Assembly (NCBI GenBank): GCA_046546235.1
Contig: JBKGYG010000038.1
Span: 1 to 17,031 of the forward strand
Direction: 5' to 3'
Length of the DNA: 17,031 bases
DNA from: JBKGYG01 sp046546235
GTDB taxonomy: Bacteria; Bacillota; Clostridia; Lachnospirales; DSM-24629
The first letter of the stretch is position 1. Each line of letters begins with the position of its first letter. This document shows positions 13,656 to 17,031 of the stretch, one piece after another. The notes below the pieces were generated by a model. The model did not search any database. It was given only the letters and a program-made list of their open reading frames with translations, and had not been told where the DNA came from. A program made the position numbers and the translations under genes.

Positions 13656-14522
13656 ATGTCAAAAAAAATAAAATTAACAGTTGATAATACGGATACTGAA
13701 AAAGAAGCTCTTTATTTATTAAATAAAAATTATACTGTAGTTAAATTAAAAAATGTTATTGATATTCTTGGAAATAAATATTTTCGTTTAACTGATTTAA
13801 CTGATATTTTAAATCTTAAAGTTGAAGGGAAAGGGGAAAGTATCAATATTATCACTGCTGAAACTGAAGAAAATAATAAAGATGAAACTAAAGATGAAGA
13901 AAATCAAGAAAAAAACAATAATTCATTAGAAGGAAAAAGAATTGTATTAGATCCAGGTCACCATGAAGGAGTTAATATTAGCCCCGTAGATAAGAGCTAT
14001 TCAGAAGGTAATTATGTATTAAAAGTTGCCTTGCATTTAGAAAAATTACTTAAAGAAAATGGGGCACAAGTGTTCTTAACAAGAAATGATGGTAATGCCA
14101 TATCTCTTAGTGATAGAGGAGAAAAACATAAGGATAAAAAACCACATGTATTTATTTCCATTCATACGAATGCTATGGGAAGTAAGGTGCAGACTCAGGC
14201 AAGAGGTACGGAAATTATTTATAGTGTTAAGCATCCAAAAGATGAAGAGATAGCTAAAGTTATGATGGAAAAAATTGCAGATATTTTAGGGGTAGAAACA
14301 AGACGTGTGTTTAATCGTTTAAGTTCCAATAGTACAGATAATAATCCGATAGATTGGTATGGTGTTATTCGTTCTTCAGTTACAGAGTTTACGCATAGTT
14401 TTCTTATTGAAGGAGCATTTCACGATAATCCCAATGATCTTAGTATATTAACTGAGAATGAAGGTTACAAAACATATGCTAAAGGTATATTTGAAGCATT
14501 AATAAAATATTTTAATAGTTAA
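13656..14522 (+). CDS. N-acetylmuramoyl-L-alanine amidase, leaderless
   Basis: A 288-residue zinc amidase of the Amidase_3 family, which cuts the bond between N-acetylmuramic acid and the peptide stem of peptidoglycan. Residues about 15-66 resemble a copper-amine-oxidase-N-like domain (KYFRLTDLTDILNLKVEGKGESI), then an acidic, Asn-rich linker (68-92), then the catalytic domain (94-288). Zinc ligands are His102 (LDPGHHEG), Glu117 (YSEGNY) and His170 (SIHTN); Glu252 in IEGAFHDN is the catalytic acid. The N-terminus is charged, with no signal peptide or membrane helix, so the enzyme must be released by lysis or through a holin, as for phage endolysins and Bacillus CwlC-type mother-cell lysis amidases. 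AGAAGGTG lies just before the ATG. The holin-like gene is directly upstream; a terminator follows. Confidence 0.92.
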   Translation: MSKKIKLTVDNTDTEKEALYLLNKNYTVVKLKNVIDILGNKYFRLTDLTDILNLKVEGKGESINIITAETEENNKDETKDEENQEKNNNSLEGKRIVLDPGHHEGVNISPVDKSYSEGNYVLKVALHLEKLLKENGAQVFLTRNDGNAISLSDRGEKHKDKKPHVFISIHTNAMGSKVQTQARGTEIIYSVKHPKDEEIAKVMMEKIADILGVETRRVFNRLSSNSTDNNPIDWYGVIRSSVTEFTHSFLIEGAFHDNPNDLSILTENEGYKTYAKGIFEALIKYFNS

Positions 14523-14541
14523 GGTTTACATCTATAATATC

Positions 14542-14575
14542 AGAAATGAAGGATAAGTTCTTCATTTCTTTTTTT
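14542..14575 (+). terminator. Intrinsic terminator after the amidase gene
   Basis: AGAAATGAAG (14542-14551) pairs perfectly with CTTCATTTCT (14560-14569) around an 8-base loop and runs directly into a seven-base T tract (14569-14575), with more T-rich sequence after it. It starts 20 bases after the amidase stop and separates this cassette from miaB. Confidence 0.85.
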
Positions 14576-14669
14576 GTTGTTTTTTGTTATAATTAATTTT
14601 TGTAGAGATTAAATATTTAGGGGAATACTATATTTGAATAAATTTATGATAGAAAGTAAGGTGATAGAT

Positions 14670-16109
14670 ATGCTTGATTTAGAAAAAAGAAATATAGAAA
14701 TTCAAGAAGATGAAGCCCAAAGACAAAAAGAGATAATAAAGGAACTTTATAATATAAATAAAAAGAAGTATAAAAAGACAGGTAAGCATAATTATTTTTA
14801 TATACAGACATATGGTTGTCAAATGAATGCAAGAGATTCAGAGAAATTAAAAGGAGTATTAGAATCAAGTGGATATGTTGAAACAAAAAATGAAGAGGAT
14901 GCAGATTTTATTATATATAATACTTGTACTGTAAGAGAAAATGCCAATCAAAAAGTATTTGGAAGAATTGGTCATTTAAAAACACTAAAAAGGAAAAAAC
15001 CAGATTTAATAATAGCTTTATGTGGTTGTATGATGCAGGAAGATACAGTTATAGAAAAAATTAAAGAAAGTTATAAACATATTGATATCATATTTGGTAC
15101 TCATAATATATATAAATTAGCGGAATTAATTAAAACAAAATTAGATACAGATGATATGGTAATTGATATTTGGAAGGAATATAAGGAAATAGTTGAAGAT
15201 TTACCAAGTATTAGAAAAGAAAAGTTCAAGGCAAGTGTTAATATTATGTATGGATGCAATAATTTTTGTAGTTACTGTATTGTACCTTATGTTAGAGGAC
15301 GTGAAAGAAGTCGTAATTCTAAAGATATTATTGGAGAGATAAAAGAATTAGTTTCAGATGGCGTTATTGAAATAATGTTATTAGGACAAAATGTTAATTC
15401 CTATGGTCAAACTTTAGAAGAAAATATGACTTTTGCACAACTATTAAAAAAGGTTGAAGAAATAGAAGGATTAAAAAGAATTCGTTTTATGACTCCTCAT
15501 CCAAAAGATTTGTCTGATGAACTTATAAATGTTATTGGTAAGTCAGATAAAATTTGTAGCAATATACATTTGCCTTTACAATCAGGAAGCAGTAGAGTTT
15601 TAAATAAAATGAATAGAAAGTATACAAAAGAAGATTATTTATTATTAGTAGCAAAAATCAAAAAAGCACGTCCTGATGTTGAACTAACTACTGATATTAT
15701 TGTTGGTTTTCCTGGTGAAACTGAAGATGATTTTAATGAAACTTTAGAAGTAATAAAAAAAGTAGAATATATAAATGCATTTACTTTTATTTATTCTAAG
15801 AGAACTGGAACCCCTGCTTCTAATATGGACAAACAATTACCTGATGACGTAGTAAAAGATCGATTTAACCGACTTTTGGAGGTTTTAAAACCAATATCAT
15901 TAAAAAAAACAAATGAAAAAATAGGCAAAATCTTTGATGTATTAATAGAAGATGTGAATAAGCAAGATAAAAAATATGTAACTGGAAGATTATCAAGTAA
16001 TCATGTTGTTCATCTAAAAGGTTCTACTGATTTAATAGGTAAAATTATTCCAGTTAAAATAATAAATGCTAAAACCTATTATTTGTTAGGAGAAAAAGTA
16101 GATAAGTAA
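14670..16109 (+). CDS. miaB: tRNA-2-methylthio-N6-isopentenyladenosine synthase
   Basis: A 479-residue MiaB methylthiotransferase. It adds the 2-methylthio group to i6A37 of tRNAs that read UNN codons, using two 4Fe-4S clusters and SAM. The N-terminal UPF0004 domain has Cys50 (QTYGCQMN), Cys86 (NTCTVRENA) and Cys120 (CGCMMQ); the radical SAM motif CNNFCSYC has Cys196, Cys200 and Cys203, followed by VPYVRGRERSR; a TRAM domain closes the protein (about 410-475). The N-terminal extension of about 40 residues is common in clostridial MiaB. ATG 14670 is chosen since AAGGTG (14658-14663) stands 6 bases upstream. In-frame TTG 14634 (after AGGGG) and ATG 14646 are alternatives. MutS follows after a 112-base spacer, a common order in Firmicutes. 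Confidence 0.95.
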   Translation: MLDLEKRNIEIQEDEAQRQKEIIKELYNINKKKYKKTGKHNYFYIQTYGCQMNARDSEKLKGVLESSGYVETKNEEDADFIIYNTCTVRENANQKVFGRIGHLKTLKRKKPDLIIALCGCMMQEDTVIEKIKESYKHIDIIFGTHNIYKLAELIKTKLDTDDMVIDIWKEYKEIVEDLPSIRKEKFKASVNIMYGCNNFCSYCIVPYVRGRERSRNSKDIIGEIKELVSDGVIEIMLLGQNVNSYGQTLEENMTFAQLLKKVEEIEGLKRIRFMTPHPKDLSDELINVIGKSDKICSNIHLPLQSGSSRVLNKMNRKYTKEDYLLLVAKIKKARPDVELTTDIIVGFPGETEDDFNETLEVIKKVEYINAFTFIYSKRTGTPASNMDKQLPDDVVKDRFNRLLEVLKPISLKKTNEKIGKIFDVLIEDVNKQDKKYVTGRLSSNHVVHLKGSTDLIGKIIPVKIINAKTYYLLGEKVDK

Positions 16110-16112
16110 AGT

Positions 16113-16201
16113 AATTAGTGACTAATAAATACTCTAAAACTATTTTGAGATTGCCTCAATAATAATTATTTCATTAAAATAAGCTGTGTTAGTCACTAAT
16201 T
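16113..16201. repeat. Perfect 13-bp inverted repeat between miaB and mutS
   Basis: AATTAGTGACTAA (16113-16125) and TTAGTCACTAATT (16189-16201) are perfect inverted copies with 63 bases between. Each arm contains its own near-palindrome, TTAGTNACTAA, centred at 16120 and 16194, that is 74 bp or about seven helical turns apart. A small inner hairpin, TTGAG/CTCAA, lies at 16145-16159. No T run follows, so it is not an ordinary terminator. Twin operators or a leader stem before mutS are both possible. Confidence 0.6.
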
Positions 16202-16221
16202 TGAAAGGATTTGAGAGAATA

Positions 16222-17031
16222 ATGGCTAATTTAACACCTATGATGCAACAGTATATAGAGCTAAAAGAAAAATATAAAGATTGTATTCTGTTTTTTCGTC
16301 TAGGAGATTTTTATGAAATGTTCTTCGAAGATGCGTTAACAGCATCGAAAGAGTTAGAAATAACTTTGACAGGAAGGGACTGCGGACAGGAGGAGAGAGC
16401 GCCTATGTGTGGTGTTCCTTACCATTCCGCGGATAACTATATAAATAGACTTATTGGGAAAGGTTATAAAGTTGCAATATGTGAACAAGTCGAAGATCCA
16501 AAAATAGCTAAGGGGATTGTAAAACGTGATGTAGTTCGTATTGTGACACCAGGGACTAATTTAAATCCACAAACCCTAGATGAAAATAAGAATAATTATC
16601 TTATGAGTTTATATATTAATAATCAAAACGTTGGACTAGCTACAGTAGATGTTACTACAGGTGATTTTTATGTTACTGAAATTAATAAGTCAAGTAATAT
16701 TCTAGATGAAATAGCAAAGTTTTTACCTTCAGAAATGATTTGTAATAAAGATTTGTCAGAAGATTTGATACAAGAAATAAAAGAAAGGTATATAACAACG
16801 ATAAATCAAGTTGAAGACTGGTATTATGATAAAGCTATTTGTGAACAAAAATTACAAGAGCATTTTACCGTACATACATTAGATGGATTAGGCTTAAAAG
16901 AGTATGAAGAAGGTATTATTGCTTCAGGTGGATTATTACAATATTTATATGAAACACAGAAAAATTCTCTAAATCATTTAACAACAATTATACCATATAC
17001 AACTGATTCTTTTATGATGTTAGATAGTTCA
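16222..17031 (+). CDS. mutS: DNA mismatch repair protein MutS, N-terminal part
   Basis: The first 270 codons of MutS, running off the window without a stop; the full protein is usually about 850-880 residues. It begins MANLTPMMQQYIELK and has the mismatch-reading loop GDFYEMFFEDA with the Phe-Tyr-Glu set at 30-32, where the Phe stacks on the mispaired base. TLTGRDCG, APMCGVPYHSADNYI, GYKVAICEQVEDP and VKRDVVRIVTPGT complete domain I, and the connector domain starts near residue 130. The ATPase domain lies outside the window. AAAGGA at 16204-16209 is 12 bases before the ATG, a rather long spacing. The inverted repeat in the spacer to miaB ends just before this ribosome binding site, so it could affect mutS expression. 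Confidence 0.95.
   Translation, partial: MANLTPMMQQYIELKEKYKDCILFFRLGDFYEMFFEDALTASKELEITLTGRDCGQEERAPMCGVPYHSADNYINRLIGKGYKVAICEQVEDPKIAKGIVKRDVVRIVTPGTNLNPQTLDENKNNYLMSLYINNQNVGLATVDVTTGDFYVTEINKSSNILDEIAKFLPSEMICNKDLSEDLIQEIKERYITTINQVEDWYYDKAICEQKLQEHFTVHTLDGLGLKEYEEGIIASGGLLQYLYETQKNSLNHLTTIIPYTTDSFMMLDSS

Noticed and set aside
13283..14522. A prophage or phage remnant
   Set aside because: Only the lysis-type pair is present; no integrase, terminase, capsid, tail or attachment-site repeats were seen, and the flanking genes are conserved chromosomal ones.
14634..14669. A longer MiaB start at TTG 14634
   Set aside because: The AGGGG upstream is 10 bases away and the codon is TTG, while ATG 14670 has AAGGTG at ideal spacing; kept only as an alternative.

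Overview
The window is AT-rich and has strong AGGAGG-type ribosome binding sites. Its gene content is that of a low-GC, anaerobic member of the Clostridia. The clearest pointers are an IspH-ribosomal protein S1 fusion gene, a biotin-dependent sodium-pump decarboxylase cluster with the carrier as a separate gene, a monofunctional AroH chorismate mutase, and a miaB-mutS order. I cannot name a genus from the sequence alone. No rRNA, tRNA, CRISPR array, insertion sequence or transposase was seen.

Layout. (1) 34-603: mnmM-like tRNA methyltransferase. (2) 741-5659: a five-gene operon behind a good sigma-A promoter (646-674), closed by a 14-bp hairpin (5672-5708). It encodes a 12S/MmdA-like carboxyltransferase, an OadG-like membrane anchor, a biotin carrier, the OadB-like Na+-translocating subunit and a 5S/OadA-like carboxyltransferase without a biotin domain. 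Having both carboxyltransferases, one carrier, one pump and no biotin carboxylase suggests an ATP-independent machine that moves CO2 between an acyl-CoA and pyruvate/oxaloacetate and can discharge carboxybiotin through the Na+ pump. (3) 5660-5974: a gene-free regulatory stretch. (4) 5975-12038: a tightly spaced run of a MurR/RpiR regulator, a HI0933-family flavoprotein, aroH, cmk, the ispH-rpsA fusion and a cheR-like methyltransferase. (5) 12014-13105, minus strand: a YprB-like RNase H-fold exonuclease, converging on and overlapping cheR by 25 bp. (6) 13283-14522: a small holin-like membrane protein followed by an N-acetylmuramoyl-L-alanine amidase with no signal peptide, closed by a terminator (14542-14575). 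(7) 14670 to the end: miaB, then the first 270 codons of mutS, separated by a 112-bp spacer carrying a perfect 13-bp inverted repeat.

The most unusual features are the holin/leaderless-amidase pair, with sequences resembling sigma-K promoters before both genes (a candidate mother-cell lysis cassette), the dual-carboxyltransferase Na+ pump operon with a possible RNA switch before its membrane subunit, an internal ribosome binding site at the IspH/S1 junction, and two in-phase palindromes before mutS. Most of the rest is conserved housekeeping gene content.
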